A stretch of 64,000 nt of DNA from Chromera velia (Eukaryota > Sar > Chromeraceae), in assembly GCA_018398765.1 (NCBI GenBank), contig JAHBMJ010000553.1, forward strand, positions 54,139 to 118,138, in the 5' to 3' direction. Shown in pieces: positions 23,059 through 34,640 of this stretch. Below the pieces are notes generated by a model. The model was not told where the DNA came from, did no database searches, and saw nothing but the letters and a program-made list of their open reading frames with translations. How positions within the stretch are numbered: position 1 is the stretch's first letter; every line of letters begins with the position of its first letter. Both the position numbers and the translations under genes were made by a program.

Positions 23059-25123
23059 CAGAGAGAGACAGAGAGACAGAGAGACAGAGANNNNGGGGGG
23101 GGAGGGAGAGATTTTCCCTCATTTGGCTGACCAAGGAATAGTCATAGATTCCCGTCAGACTTCCTGGAGGTGTCACAGCATGTCCTGCGGCTCCGCTGTT
23201 TTTGCCGATCACCCCGTCAGCAAGAAGGTACCCTCCCTGCAGCATGGATAGATAGATAGATGGATGGACGGACAGGCAGATGGACGCACCTTCGCATGGA
23301 CGGACCAATGAAAGAAATAGGAGATTGAGGGGTCTGTCTGAGAGACTTGCATGGAGACGCGGGCAACAGGGATTGCATGGGTATCTTCAGAGACTTCAAT
23401 TAAAAGAGATTGAAGAACGAACCCCTTTCCCTATCATTCTCGCCCTCTCTCTCTGTGTCCCTTTCTCCCCCTCCCCCCGCCCCCCCGCCCCTGCCCCTCT
23501 CTCTTTCTCAGCTTTCGCATCGACACACCAAGAAAAGAGAAGCGTTCGCGGACCTTTCCGTTGACAGTTGCGCAGATCTTCTCCACCTCCTTGGCATCCT
23601 TCCCTTCACAGGTCGCCTTCAGCACACGACCATACTCCACCAGCTGCTGCCTCAGCTGTTTCCCACTGATCAGCGCATGAATCGCAGCAGACTCGCCCAG
23701 AGCTGCGAGGTATGCATTTGCCTTGGGCCAGTCATTGTATCCGAGGCGGAAGCCCGACAGAATCCCCGATTTCCTCCCGGCGCCCGTCGTTTCTTTTTGT
23801 GCTTCGGTGTCTCCGTCTGTCCACACTGAGATCGCGTCATCGATCAGAGAGAGGAGCCCTCCTGCCGTCTCGCACGCCCCTGCGAGAGCTGAAATCGTCT
23901 TTTTTTCCTGCAGAAAGAAAAGAGGGGGATCGGGGAACGGATCCACACAATGCGGCTTTTTATACACCAGGCCTTTCTGTACAAAGAAACGATGTCCTTC
24001 CCGCAGTCAACGCACCCCGGCCGCCTCTCTGGGTCCGTTCAAGAAATAGTACAACGCGAAAAACGATAAAAGGTTCTTCTATAGAACATCAGTGCAAGCC
24101 GGACTACTTGAAAAAAATGATAGAGCAGCAGGGCTCGTCCAACATGAACTTCTTTCTTTTGTTTGTTTTCGCTTCCTTTTTTCGATTATGTACCCGTGCA
24201 AGGGCAAAATGGAAACTCAACGCGCTGACACGCTCTCAGACCCAAGCACAGATATATACTCGCACACAGAGCACGCATAAGAGCACACATGAGGGAGAGA
24301 CCTGAAGTGTGCTGGAGGCAATCCAGAAGTCATTCCAGTAGTCGATCTCACAGGCTTTCTGCTGCTCTGGCCGTAAAAGCGAACTCTGAGAAGCCGCGGG
24401 GATCCACGACGTCCTTTGTGGTGAGTTTGCGCCTTTTGTTCAGATTTTCCACTATTTCTTCGCTCATAAACGTGAGGGAATCCTCAACAGCCTGAGCGTA
24501 CTCTTCATTCCGTCCTTGGTCATCTGCCACAAAGCGTTCACATCGCATTCTTGGGACTGCATGCGATTACGCAGACAGGCCCTGACCACCATTTTGGCGA
24601 TGCAGTCGGACGTCATGATCAGTCGTGCGGTCTTTATCGCTTCGTCTTCGTTTTCAATTGGTACGAAGAGATGAGACCGGAGCTTCTCAAGGAAGGCGGG
24701 GAGGTCAGGAGAGGGAGTCTTGCCAAAGGCAGAAAGGATTCGGATCTGTTCATCCTGATCCAAGTGCCAAAACTCAGTTTCAACTTTCTTATCAATCGAT
24801 TCCTCGAAGTCTTGGAGTTTCTCCAGTTCTCTGTCCGAAAATTTGCGAAGTTCTGTTTCGGCTTCTTTGACCTTGGCGCGGGTTTTTCTGAGCCGGGCAG
24901 CCTCTAACTTCTTCGCCAACTCCTTCTTCATGTTTTCCCTCCTTCTATGTCGAGCCCGGTTATCACTTCTCTTCTTTGCAGCTGCTCGCGACCGGGCTGC
25001 AACAGTTAGCATATGCAACCCCATTTCTCCCTCGGCTTCACTTTCTCCTTGTAGCAACTGGAGAGCTGACGTGACTGGAACGAGGGCAGCCACTAGAAGT
25101 AGCGCAATTCGAAAGAGTTTCAT
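20629..25123 (-). CDS. Large signal-peptide protein of unknown function, multi-exon
   Basis: ATG at 25123 opens MKLFRIALLLVAALVPVTSA, a good signal peptide, followed by a basic helical region (KKRSDNRARHRRREN, then a Lys/Glu-rich coiled-coil-like segment). Later exons by acceptor/donor signals: about 23907-23554 (ISALAGACETAGGLLSLIDD to DAKEVEKICATV), 23237 to about 23110, 22591-22501 (ETWCTEMPAAVEKGVKALG), 21995-21776 (KNQLRKVMNNLVASGVHWIF), 21286-21150 (EEWHVAVFSESKYKTNQ) and 20821-20629, ending in KREEKEEEKK. Around 24340-24550 two overlapping frames look coding (one ending LRLLRIPSRL, the other AQAVEDSLTFMSEEIVEN), so a short intron or frameshift there is unresolved. I recognise no domain. 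The architecture (secretory leader, cysteines, long helical parts) suggests a lineage-specific secreted or endomembrane protein. Confidence 0.6.
22380..22470. repeat. (CTT)n tract in an intron
   Basis: About 90 bases of nearly pure TTC/CTT triplets, interrupted by TTT. On the host gene's sense strand (minus) this is purine (GAA)n, the opposite of the pyrimidine tracts at other 3' splice sites here. Confidence 0.9.
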
Positions 25124-26283
25124 GGGTTCGCGACTCTTTGGGGAGGTCGGAGACGGTTGGCAAAAAGTGAGTCCTCGAGAGGCCTCGTGTCCACACTCTG
25201 TCTGTGTTGGGAAGTTTTTTCCTGGCTCTTCGATTGCGGCGCTTCTTGGAAGAGAGATTGCATTTGCGGAAGAAGATGGATCACTCAAACACACATACAT
25301 GTGGGGGACGATCCGCTCATTAATTAGTACGTACATGCCTTTCTACATGCAGAAAAAAAGAAGAAAATTAAAAATGTACGCGTCTGCAAGGATTTACGCG
25401 CACGCATTGCGCGCCGATAAGGCCCATGCACTTTCTGACAGAGCTTTTGCATCCCTCCTAGCTTCCTTATAAAGTTCCTTCTCTCCTTCCCTAACTCGCT
25501 ATAGCTATCGATTACTATCGACAGTCCCAAATAAGATTGATAATTTTTTTTTCAAACTTAAATTTTAAGTTCTGCTTATGACTATCAATTTTTTAAGGTT
25601 AAAAAAAAGTTTTATGTAGGTGTATATCGTTTAATAGCCAATGTGAGTCATCTCTGAAACATATATATTGAGACATTAATATAACATTATTCCAACTTAA
25701 ATCATAATTAAATACTTCTTCTGTGTTAAGCAAACTACATAATTCGAATATGCATGCAGTCAGGAGCAGTCTATTGTAGTTACAATGGTGACACGACCTC
25801 TTAAACAGTCTCACTGTATTCATCGGAAGTGTTGCAATGAAGCACGTAAACAGAGTAAAACAGAGCTCACGCAGCACAGCATCAGATCAACGCGCATATG
25901 CACGCACAGAACATAAAAACCCGCTGACACAAACTTGTCACAAAGCACACATCGTTGGCGAAAAGAAAACCTGTGCTGCCTCGTTTTGAAGCATGCAAGG
26001 AGTCTTCTCGCTTTGTCTGACGACCGACAGCCGTCTTCTCCCAGTGATCAGATTCCATCCCGATCTGCTAGCCCCACACGGCTGCAGAGGCGGGAGGCAC
26101 GTTTTCAGAGTCGGCCTGTCCATCTTGCGAGTGATGTGCTACAGTTTCGGGCCGTTTTGCTACCATGCCTATACCACCCTGAGTTCTTCTCTTTCTTAGT
26201 TCAAACGAACAATTCCGGTCCCGCAGACTCCTTTGCTTATTCACACAATGTCCTGTCAGATGGACGAATCCAGTAAAAGAGGG
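25124..26283. other. Intergenic stretch upstream of the signal-peptide gene
   Basis: No gene supported. 25530-25860 is AT-rich with TATATAT and one ATGCATGCAG near 25750. The remainder contains only short frames without recognisable domains. It probably contains the 5' region of the minus-strand gene starting at 25123. Confidence 0.5.
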
Positions 26284-27395
26284 CTACTTTTTCTTCTTCC
26301 CCCCTTTGCCCCCCTTCTTTTTGGGCGCAGGCTTGACCACAATCTCTGGTAGCAAGGTGAAGCACTCAGGGAAGAGTTCGATGTTGATGAAGAAGTCGCC
26401 TCCCTTTTTCTTTTTTCCCCCCTTGGCACCCTTCCCGAGCTTCACCTTCTTCTGCTTCTCGTCAAGGGACACCTCCCACTCCTTGCGGGCACCGGATATT
26501 CCCAACTCTCGACTCCTGCACGTAAAAAGAAAAACGAATATACGGAGACGAACATACCGACTCAAGAGTGCATAAAAACTCACATACACAAACACGGATT
26601 AAAAGATACAGATCGATCGAGATGTCTTCTCCACTCCCGATCTCCCGATGCATTCCGCGAAATATTATACCTCCAACCTCTTACTCGCCCCCCCCCCCCC
26701 TAGCTGACTTGTATTCTTCACTCAGAGGGTCCACTTCCACTGGAGGCTCTGTCGGACCTGCGTCTGCCTCCTCTCCTGCANGGGGGGGGGGGGACAAGAG
26801 GGAGCAGTGGGGATGGCTAGTTTTAAGGTCCACTTACCCGCCACTGAAGATACAAAACCATGCTCAATCTCAATCTCAATTGCATGCAAAAGATACAAAA
26901 TGGTTTCGAGTTCGCGAGAGATGCACAGAAGTTCGCGTGCTTTCAAAAACCTTTTCCAGGAAAGCTATCGAGCCTCCACACTTCAGACGAGAATTGCGTC
27001 ATTTCGATAGCGCATGGATACATTTGAATGAACGCTGCATGCACCAGATCCAGCACAGCAGCCTTCACATCTCCTGACCACCTTCCTTCCCTCCTCTTGT
27101 TGATTTGTCGCGTTGACCGACCTTCCTCCTCCCCGTCTCCCTCTTCATTTTCGTCGTCCTCTCCTGCAGGGAACTCGGACTTGCCCAAGTCCTGCACCCA
27201 TTCATCCATCCACGAATTTAGAGAGAAGGTAGACTTAAAGGGGGGAGGACAGACAGGCCAGTTAAAAGTGCAAACACAGCGTCTTGCCATTTGCAGTCTC
27301 AAGCGATTCAATCTACTGACATCATTTGCTTCCGTTGGGGCGACCGTAACGGTGAGGGGTGCGCTCTCCCCTGTTGTTTGCAACACTTCAGTCAT
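26284..27395 (-). CDS. Protein with lysine/glycine-rich C-terminus, function unknown
   Basis: The first exon runs from ATG 27395 to about 26951 (MTEVLQTTGESAPLTVTVA, then WMDEWVQDLGKSEF, then an acidic stretch). The second starts at 26775 after a TGCAG acceptor and reads EEADAGPTEPPVEVDPLSEE in matching phase. The last is 26515-26284: ELGISGARKEWEVSLDEKQK, then FFINIELFPECFTLLPEIVV, and a terminus of repeated Lys/Gly (KKKGGKGGKKKK) to TAG. The phase between exons 2 and 3 cannot be closed because a long C homopolymer and an N at 26781 lie there. Basic Lys/Gly tails like this occur in several axonemal and nucleic-acid-binding proteins, but I do not assign a family. Confidence 0.55.
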
Positions 27396-27858
27396 TCGTT
27401 TACCTCAAGTGTCTGTTGACTGTTGCTCTGACGGTGCTCACTGGTGACGATTTGCAGAAAGCTCCTGCCGACCGATCTGAATGCGAAGATGTGAAGGAAT
27501 CACTGTGTTCAACTTCGTGCTGCTCTTAGTTGCACCGTATATTGGCCGGGCATCTCTCAAACAAGACTTTCCACAAGGGCCTTCAATCTCGCAAACTGAT
27601 CTTCAAAACTTATATTCATATATATATAGTACGTGCATGTTTTCGTCTGACCTTTTTTTTCAATGATAATTAAGAATCGGCTGCATGCACAGTCCGGGCC
27701 CCGCGGACCCCGGCGCGGAGAGTTTTTCTGCGGAAAACAATTCCGATGTGAACCGGGGCCCCCTGGCGCCTTTACGCACACTCCCTCACAGAGAAACCGC
27801 TCGGTCCGTCCTTCCTCCAACTTATTTCCCACCATCCTCCTCTGTGACAGTATTCAAG
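27396..27858. promoter_or_regulatory. Divergent intergenic region upstream of RPS11
   Basis: The 463-base gap between the minus-strand Lys-rich-tail gene and RPS11. It contains TATATATATA near 27620 and a G/C-rich block at 27690-27780. The 5' UTR of RPS11 probably lies in 27780-27858. A short frame at 27481 (VFNFVLLLVAPYIG) looks like a leader peptide but continues into nothing recognisable. Confidence 0.4.
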
Positions 27859-29166
27859 ATGGCTACCGGTTCAGTGCTTGAAGTGCAGGTAAGTTGACCT
27901 TGGTGCTTTGCTGCGACGCCTCCAAACAGTACTTGATCGTGCCCGTGACTTCCCTTTGAATCATCCTTGTGTGCAGCACGAGAAGGCGTTCCAGAAGCAG
28001 GACGCCGTCTTCATTGCCCCTAAGAAGGCAAAGAAGGGCCTCCGGTGGTTCAAGGACGTCGGCCTGGGGTTCAACACTCCCGATGAGGCCAAGAAGGGAA
28101 CCTACATCGACAAGAAGTGCCCCTTCACCTCCAACGTGTCCATCAGAGGCCGTATCATCAAGTCAGTCAGTCAATCAGGACTACAGTCAGGGGGGACTGA
28201 ATTGGTTCGGGGGCTTTTCAATCTTCTAGCTGTGCTCGAAAGACGACACTCTCTGCATGGGTCGGATAACTTCATCCTTAAATATCGGGTGGCTGTGGCT
28301 TGCGGGTGTGCACAAGGCAGACACTCTGTCTCCGCGTCTTTCCTCCTCTTGCAGGGGTATGGTCATCTCCACCAAGATGAACCGCACCATTGTGATCAGA
28401 AGGCATTACCTCCACTACATCCCCAAGTACAACAGGTTCGAGAAGCGCCACAGGAACATCTCCGTGCACTGCTCTCCTGCCTTCGACGTGAAGGAGGGAG
28501 ATATCGTGACCATCGGACAGTGCAGGTAGGTCCTTTGCAGATCTGCTGAAGGACAGAATGAAATTTGCGTTCGTGCTCAAACGCCACTGAAGAAGAAGAG
28601 TGCGCAGAAACTGCACACGAGTGTGTGGGGGGAAGTGTTCTGCGGACTTGAGAGAACAAAAGTGGTGCAAATTTGGAGAACAGAAAGGTGCAGTGAAGGC
28701 GGGGAGAGCAGGCGACAAGGGGGGAAGGGGAAAGGTGACCTGATCCTGCACGTTGCATCTCTGGGGGAAGGCTTAGCTGCTAGAATGGTTTTTACATTTT
28801 TTCACTGCCTGCCTCTGGATCCAACCATTCTCTCCCTTTCTCTCTCTCTGGAGAGCGGGGGGAGGGACAGATTTGTTTTCTGTTCTTCGAACCAGTGAAT
28901 TACTGCATGTCTTCGCGTTCATTCTTTTCATTACCGGCTGAAAACTTTCCGGTGTGTTAGCCATCTGCGAGACTGTCAGACCATGCTAAGCGTAGGCGAA
29001 AGTGTCTTAGATGTGTACAATGTGATATGTGTTTGTGTCTACGAAGATATGGTGTGCGTATCCGTTTAACTGCAGGCCCCTCTCCAAGACCGTCAGATTC
29101 AACGTGCTGAAGGTGGAGAAGAACCAGATTTTCGGAACCTCCCGCAAGCAGTTCAAGCTCTTCTAA
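27859..29166 (+). CDS. RPS11: 40S ribosomal protein S11 (uS17), four exons, 158 aa
   Basis: Exons 27859-27888, 27977-28161, 28355-28525 and 29076-29166 join in phase to 158 aa, the usual eukaryotic uS17 length. The protein begins [10 protein letters not shown] and carries the conserved uS17 core: [58 protein letters not shown], then [11 protein letters not shown]. It binds 18S rRNA near the platform of the small subunit. Intron lengths are 88, 193 and 550 bases; donors are GTAAGT, GTCAGT and GTAGGT, acceptors TGCAG, TTGCAG and TGCAG. Codon use is strongly biased to C/G-ending codons, fitting high expression. I looked for box C/D motifs of intronic snoRNAs and saw none. Confidence 0.97.
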
Positions 29167-29697
29167 GCAGCTTCTTTTCAGACAGAGAGAAGAGAAATCA
29201 GCAGCAGAAGGAGGAACCGGCGATGGATCAAGCCACTGAAGCCATCTTTTCATCATTGCAGAGGCGAAAGGGAAAAATGCAGGAATCGGAGAGGAGATGG
29301 AGTTTTCTTTTTTCGGGTTTCGAGTGACAGGTGGACAAAAGGGGGGGGCACTTTGTCTCTCTCTGTCGAAATAGAACAAAATAAAACCAGCTAGCTTCCT
29401 GGCGCTCTGGGACAGCTTGAAAGAAACAGACTCCATCTCATTTCAGTGACTGCAGCGTTTGCATGAGTTCTTGAGTTCCGTCTCTGCCCTGTCCCTACTG
29501 CCTTCTTTGTTTTCGAACATCTTCGGGGTTACGACTAGCCCAAGCACTCCTCAATCCCCCTCGCTTCTCCCGTTCAATCTTGCCCTCTCTTGTTTGCATC
29601 TGTGAATCTGTCTGTCTGGTTGGTTGATTCATCCCTTTCATAATTCAAAAGGTTTGTTATCCTTTTGCCTCTTTTATTTGTATTTGGCCGGGTTCTT

Positions 29698-29721
29698 TAT
29701 TTCTTTTTTCCTTCTTTTTCG

Positions 29722-29764
<43 letters not shown>

Positions 29765-29916
29765 TTCTTTCTTTCTTTTTTTTTTTTTTCTTTGGTTCTT
29801 TCTTTGTTTCTTTCTTTCTTCTTTTCTTTCTTTCTATCTTTCTTTCTTTCTTTTCTTTTCTTTCTTTCTTTCTTTCTTTCTATCTTTCTTTTCTTTTCTT
29901 TCTATCTTTCTTTCTA

Positions 29917-29955
<39 letters not shown>

Positions 29956-30154
29956 TCTTTCTTTCTTTCTTTCTTTCTTTCTTTTCTTTCTTTCTTTCTT
30001 TCTTTCGTTCGTTCGTTCCTTCCTTCCTTCTTTCCTTCCCTCGCTAGCTCCCTCCTTTCGTTTCTTTTCCTTCCTTTCTTGCTTGCTGGCTCTTTTTTCG
30101 TTTCTTTGCTTTCGCTCTTTCTGTCGGTGTGTCTTCTCTCTCTCTCTCTCCGAG

Positions 30155-30187
<33 letters not shown>

Positions 30188-30210
30188 CTTTCTTTCTTTC
30201 TTTGTTTCTC
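29698..30210. repeat. Long polypyrimidine tract, (CTTT)n with (CT)n
   Basis: About 500 bases of almost pure pyrimidine on the plus strand, mostly CTTT with interspersed CTATCTTT, (CT)n at 29930-29948 and 30135-30182, and a short CGTT/CCTT segment near 30005. It begins about 530 bases after the RPS11 stop. Confidence 0.95.
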
Positions 30211-30239
30211 CCGGTTTCTTTTCTTCCCTCTCTATTTTG

Positions 30240-31301
30240 CCCTCTTTTGCTCTGAAAATTTTCAGCCTTATTTTTTTGCTTCTGCTTTAATCTAGGTTCT
30301 TTTTACTATTAAAGGACCTAGTATAAGGTTTTATTCTCTTGAACTTCTATAGATCAACTGCTAGTACATGCTTTTGCCCTCCTTCATCCTTTTCGTGATC
30401 ATGAATGTTTTCTCACTCAAAAGCGAAAAAAGTTTTAACTTTCTTGATTAATTCTTGTTCGGTAGCTGGTCTGGCCACCGTGGCCTAGACCGTAGCATAT
30501 AGGATGGCACTGGCCGATGGTATCAACTCATCTGGACTGTTGAACTAAAATTTTTAGCGGAGAGAAGCAAATGATGAACCAGGTTACCAGGCTCCGATAC
30601 TTTTTCCGAGGTACCCGCCGTGCCTGACATTTTTTAAGAATCTTTTCAATTAAGGCTGTCTTTAATCAATTTTGTTATTCTACACACATGGCCATACGCG
30701 GCTTAAGTTTTTGATAGCCTTTTGTATAGCCTTTTGTGTATGATGTGTTTTATGCAACGAACAACGTTCAAAGTTTCACCCTAGGCGGCTAGGCCCCTAA
30801 GTTTCGCTAAGTTTGCTTTGCACCAGTGATTGATTGATCGATATACCCAGAAAAAGCATGATCGTTGATTCATTAATTATCATACACACGATCGCAATGA
30901 TGGCAATTAAGATTAAAACTAACATTAAAATTAAAAACTTTTTTTTTTTTAAACCTCTTTATGGTTGATTCACGAGATGACTAGCCGTATACAAAAATTT
31001 ATTATCACCTGTTATGTAATTTAGTCTTCAAATTTATACATTGATTTTATAATTTGCAAAACATTCCAATTATAAACAATTAATTGCAATTGATTAGGAT
31101 ACTAAGGATAGGATACGTACGATAGGCTAGACGATAGGATGGATGTCCGGCTATATGTTCAGAGGATTGAGTTTCTGCCCAAACTTGAATTCTGAGCAAC
31201 CGATCAAACAGCTTTTAAATAGTAATTTTGAAAGTGATTTCATTGCTGCTGTTGAGACTCTGCGCGTGATGCAATGAAGGAGCTCAATTTAAACTGTACG
31301 A
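30240..31301. other. AT-rich intergenic stretch
   Basis: No gene seen. Stops are dense in all frames. It includes a poly-T at about 30940 and GATAGGAT-type short repeats near 31105-31140. Between convergent genes (RPS11 plus, DUF4079-like minus). Confidence 0.6.
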
Positions 31302-32581
31302 TTAGATGTTTCTCGGACTCGCGACGATAGGCACCTGGATGCCCAGCAAGTAGAGGAAGTCCCCAAGGCCGTCGAGGACGGCGGCAAACAAGCAGAACAC
31401 CACACACTGGCCGAAGAATCTGTGAAGACCCCTCACCCATGGAAATCTGCATGTGTTCAGTGTGCCTTGCAATGAAGTTGATGAAAGGGAGAAAGAACAT
31501 GGAAAAGAAAAAGACGGGTCAGAAACTACAGGGAGAAAAACTTCACATATTAATTAGATCTGAACCTTGAAGGACCCCGACAGCGAGCGCAAAAAGATTC
31601 ATTGATCCAATCACACTGATTGAGACATTTCTGTCTATCCTTGACCGCGTGTCTCTCTATTCGCCCCAACACAGTGAGAGAGACGGAAACTTCGGGAACG
31701 AGCTCTTGACCTTCGTCTCTCTGGAACTCCCTTACCACTAGCTTGCCCTTTAAAAAAATAGAACACGCTCACCCACCCTATCGTTGAAAAAAAGGATTGT
31801 AAGCGCACGCGACTCACTTTCCAAAAAAAGGAATGCAAGCCATTCCGAAGGTCAAGTTGATGAAGGCGAAGATGACTGCAGACAAACAGAAATACAACAA
31901 GCTCCGTGATACAATACGTAGTAGATAGATAAATCTACACGCGACCACATGATACGTGCGCACAGAAGTTCATGTGGTCAACAACAGAGGCAAGAAATCA
32001 GAGAGAGAGAAAGAGAATAAAAAATCGCAAGAGTATGAAAGGAAAAACAGGATCTGGAGTCTCTCGCTTCTTTCCTTCCTTCCCTCCTTCCTTCCTTCTT
32101 TCACTCATTCCTTCAACGTCTCCGTCAAGAGAGAATCGATTTTCCTTCCTTCTTTCACTCATTCCTTCAACGTCTCCGCCAAGAGAGAATCGATTTCAAG
32201 GTGGTAATGACCAAAGCGGCAGATGCATGGCTCAAACGAAAAGAAGAAAAGAAAAGAAAAGTGAAGTGCTCTGTTGACTCCTCCTCTTTCAACCGATAGA
32301 CTCGATCCTCAACAGTCCCTAGCTCCCATCCATCCGTCCTCGTTCTTACTTCTTTCAGTCTCGTTACTCACCACAAAAGACGTATGTCTACAGAGGACAG
32401 GCAGATGGGCTTCGAGAGGAGGGGGGCGACTGACTAAAATAAATGTGAGGTTCTGCAACAATTCCACCCTTCAGAAGGAGCGTATTGGCGAAACCGAGCA
32501 ACGCCCCGGGCAGCAGGGAGATCCAGACTCCAAGCATCGCAAATTTGTGGAACTTCTTCGCGAACTCCGCTGCACGCACAA

Positions 32582-32620
<39 letters not shown>

Positions 32621-34331
32621 AATGGGTAAAAGATAAACGCGAAGCGGATTGAGTGCCATGCCCCCCCCCCATTTCGGAATTTTAAAAGCATCATAATGGG
32701 GGAATGAAAAAGCGAACAGGAGGGAAGAAGGGAAGAAAGGAAGAACGGAAGGAAGGAAGGAAGGAAAGAAGGAAGGAAGGAAGAGGTTCGTGAGAGAAAA
32801 AAGACTACGACAGCCGGCTGGAAAGTCAGAGAGAGAGAGAGAGAGAGAGTGAACAAGGGAGTGAAGATTCCTTCTGACAGCTTAGCCTTCCTCGCTATTC
32901 TTCTTCCTTTCCCTTTTCAGATACGCAATTTGGACTTCCTCACTCTGCGTTCAGTCACATATTCCGAAACACGCACAGAGCATTCTTTCCATTTATCACG
33001 GAGGGACTGTCAAAGAAGCAGCGCACTAGCTGACTGACTTTCAGGAGTCAGCCTGCCCAAGTACTGAATCTCTTTTTTCTGTCTCCGAATTGCGAATCCC
33101 AGGTTCGTTCTGCATGGAGGGAGGGATCCATTCAAACCAAATGGAGGGACAGAAAGGAGAATTACAGAGACATGCAGAGGACACAAAGCGGTTCACCGGA
33201 TATGATCATTTCTTTCTTAGCTCCCACCTTCAATGATCCCATCTGGATGGACTCTTTGTCGTGAGGGAAGGAAAGCGGTGAGATGTGAGAGAGACGGCAT
33301 GCGCACTCGAAGACGAGTTCTTCCTACAGTCCGACAAGTGAACAGAAGGATCCTAGCGCCATCCATGGAGAGACAACAAAGGGAACACAGCTGAATGCAG
33401 TCACCCACCCACACAGTTTTGGAGACGGGCAGGTTTGGGAGAAGTCCCAAGAATACAAAGCTATCTGCCCCCCCCGAGCCGACAGAGAAAGAAAGACGGT
33501 CTCGTTTTTCCTCTCGCCTGCAACTCACCCACCCACCCTATCTTCTCATTCTTTTCCACCCTCCGTCTCCCTCCCAGCCACTCCATGCAACCCCCCCCAC
33601 CCCTTTCTCTCTTCTCTCATACGTACACAGGGAATTCCCTTGACTCACGCTGGGAGAAAGAGTCCGAACAGCACGGCGGTTTGAATGACAATGTGTGCCC
33701 TGAAACGAAGTCAACCACAAACAAACGAAGAAGCACAGGACAGCGTCAAGGAAACGAAGTTCAGAAAAGAAACACCACAGTTTTGGACTCTGCCATGCCC
33801 ATGCCGTGCCGTGCCGTGCTCTGTCCTGATCATTTGAGTGGCTCACGAGAGGTGTGAAGGAGACGCGCAGAGAGGAACACAGAGACGCGAGACGGCAAGC
33901 CTGTGAAGCTAGGAGACGGCACCACTGACTCACACGAATCGCTCCACCTCCCCAACTCCAGAGATTGAATCTGCGATAGGCGAAACAATCTCTTCCTGCA
34001 ACCAGTTTCGGAATCTTTCCGCGTCCGACTCTGGGATCATCTCCGGGTCTATTTTGAACAGGCCCATGAGGTCGGGACTCAGAGCCTTTGCTTGCGCCAG
34101 CGTCTCCGTAGAGAGAGACGCCAGTGGGCTGCTCTCAAGTGTCTGCGCCTGCGACATGATCTCCTCTGCACCTCTCAATACATCGTCTGCATTCAGATGG
34201 AGTCTGGTCGGGACATCTGCAGTGCCTTTCGACCTCAATAGAGGGCGAATGGGAGAAGAGACAGGCTGGAAGGCAAGGGTGGTCGTCAGAGACACCACCA
34301 ACAACAGACACTGAAGACAAGCCCCTCTCAT
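31302..34331 (-). CDS. DUF4079-like plastid membrane protein with bipartite leader
   Basis: The start is ATG 34331: MRGACLQCLLLVVSLTTTLA is a signal peptide, and AFQPVSSPIRPLLRS follows, the AF(Q) cleavage motif plus transit-like region of proteins imported into red secondary plastids. Exons in phase: 34331-33934, 33699-33649, 33517-33409, then one unresolved small exon near 33240-33320, then 33109-33039, 32569-32435, 31875-31818 and 31446-31302. The membrane part reads AHIVIQTAVLFGLFLPA, LGFAIRRQKKEIQYLGRL, FAKKFHKFAMLGVWISLLPG, IIFAFINLTFGMACIPFFGK and FGQCVVFCLFAAVLDGLGDF, with four to five hydrophobic helices. The RRQ-x-K followed by an H-G helix layout recalls the cyanobacterial/plastid DUF4079 family. 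Function is not known; a thylakoid or envelope location is inferred. Confidence 0.6.
32089..32197. repeat. Tandem duplication of a 54-bp unit (intronic)
   Basis: Two adjacent copies of TCCTTCCTTCTTTCACTCAT..., each ending CAAGAGAGAATCGATTT, differing at one base (CCGTC versus CCGCC). Within the intron between DUF4079-like exons ending 32435 and starting 31875. Confidence 0.85.
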
Positions 34332-34640
34332 CTTGCCTTTGCTGCACTTGCTCTTCTTCCCACTTAGAGGAAACTTCACGGAATCGATGGTCTCTGGAAA
34401 GGGTTTCAGGAGCTGCACACTTCTTTGTTCTTTCCAGAAGCGTACGTGAGGTTGAGATCGTTAACTGGAGAAGACTCTTGAATTGGTGTTTCTAGTATAT
34501 GCATGTGCCAGGGCCGGGTCCGGCCACCTGCGCGCCGGCGCGCGCGCGGGCCGCTGAGGCCATGCTGCATGCATCATGCATGCATGCGCCGTCTACGCGC
34601 ATGCAAAATCGATCGATGCGTATATATAACCGATTCAACG
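34332..34640. promoter_or_regulatory. Upstream region of the DUF4079-like gene with TGCATGCA cluster
   Basis: Holds CATGCTGCATGCATCATGCA and more GCATGC sites at 34559-34605, a GGCGCGCGCGCG block near 34540, and a TATA-like GTATATATAA at 34619-34628. The minus-strand coding start is at 34331. Confidence 0.4.

Noticed and set aside
27908-28549. 213-codon frame overlapping RPS11 exons
   Set aside because: It runs through RPS11 introns and in the wrong frame for exon 3; the spliced uS17 reading explains the locus.
28526-29075. snoRNA in the long RPS11 intron
   Set aside because: No RTGATGA/CTGA pair with flanking complementarity was found by eye.
29624-30295. Long open frames of 196-223 codons over the (CTTT)n tract
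   Set aside because: Peptides are only Ser/Phe/Leu repeats from the microsatellite; such tracts are open in several frames at once.
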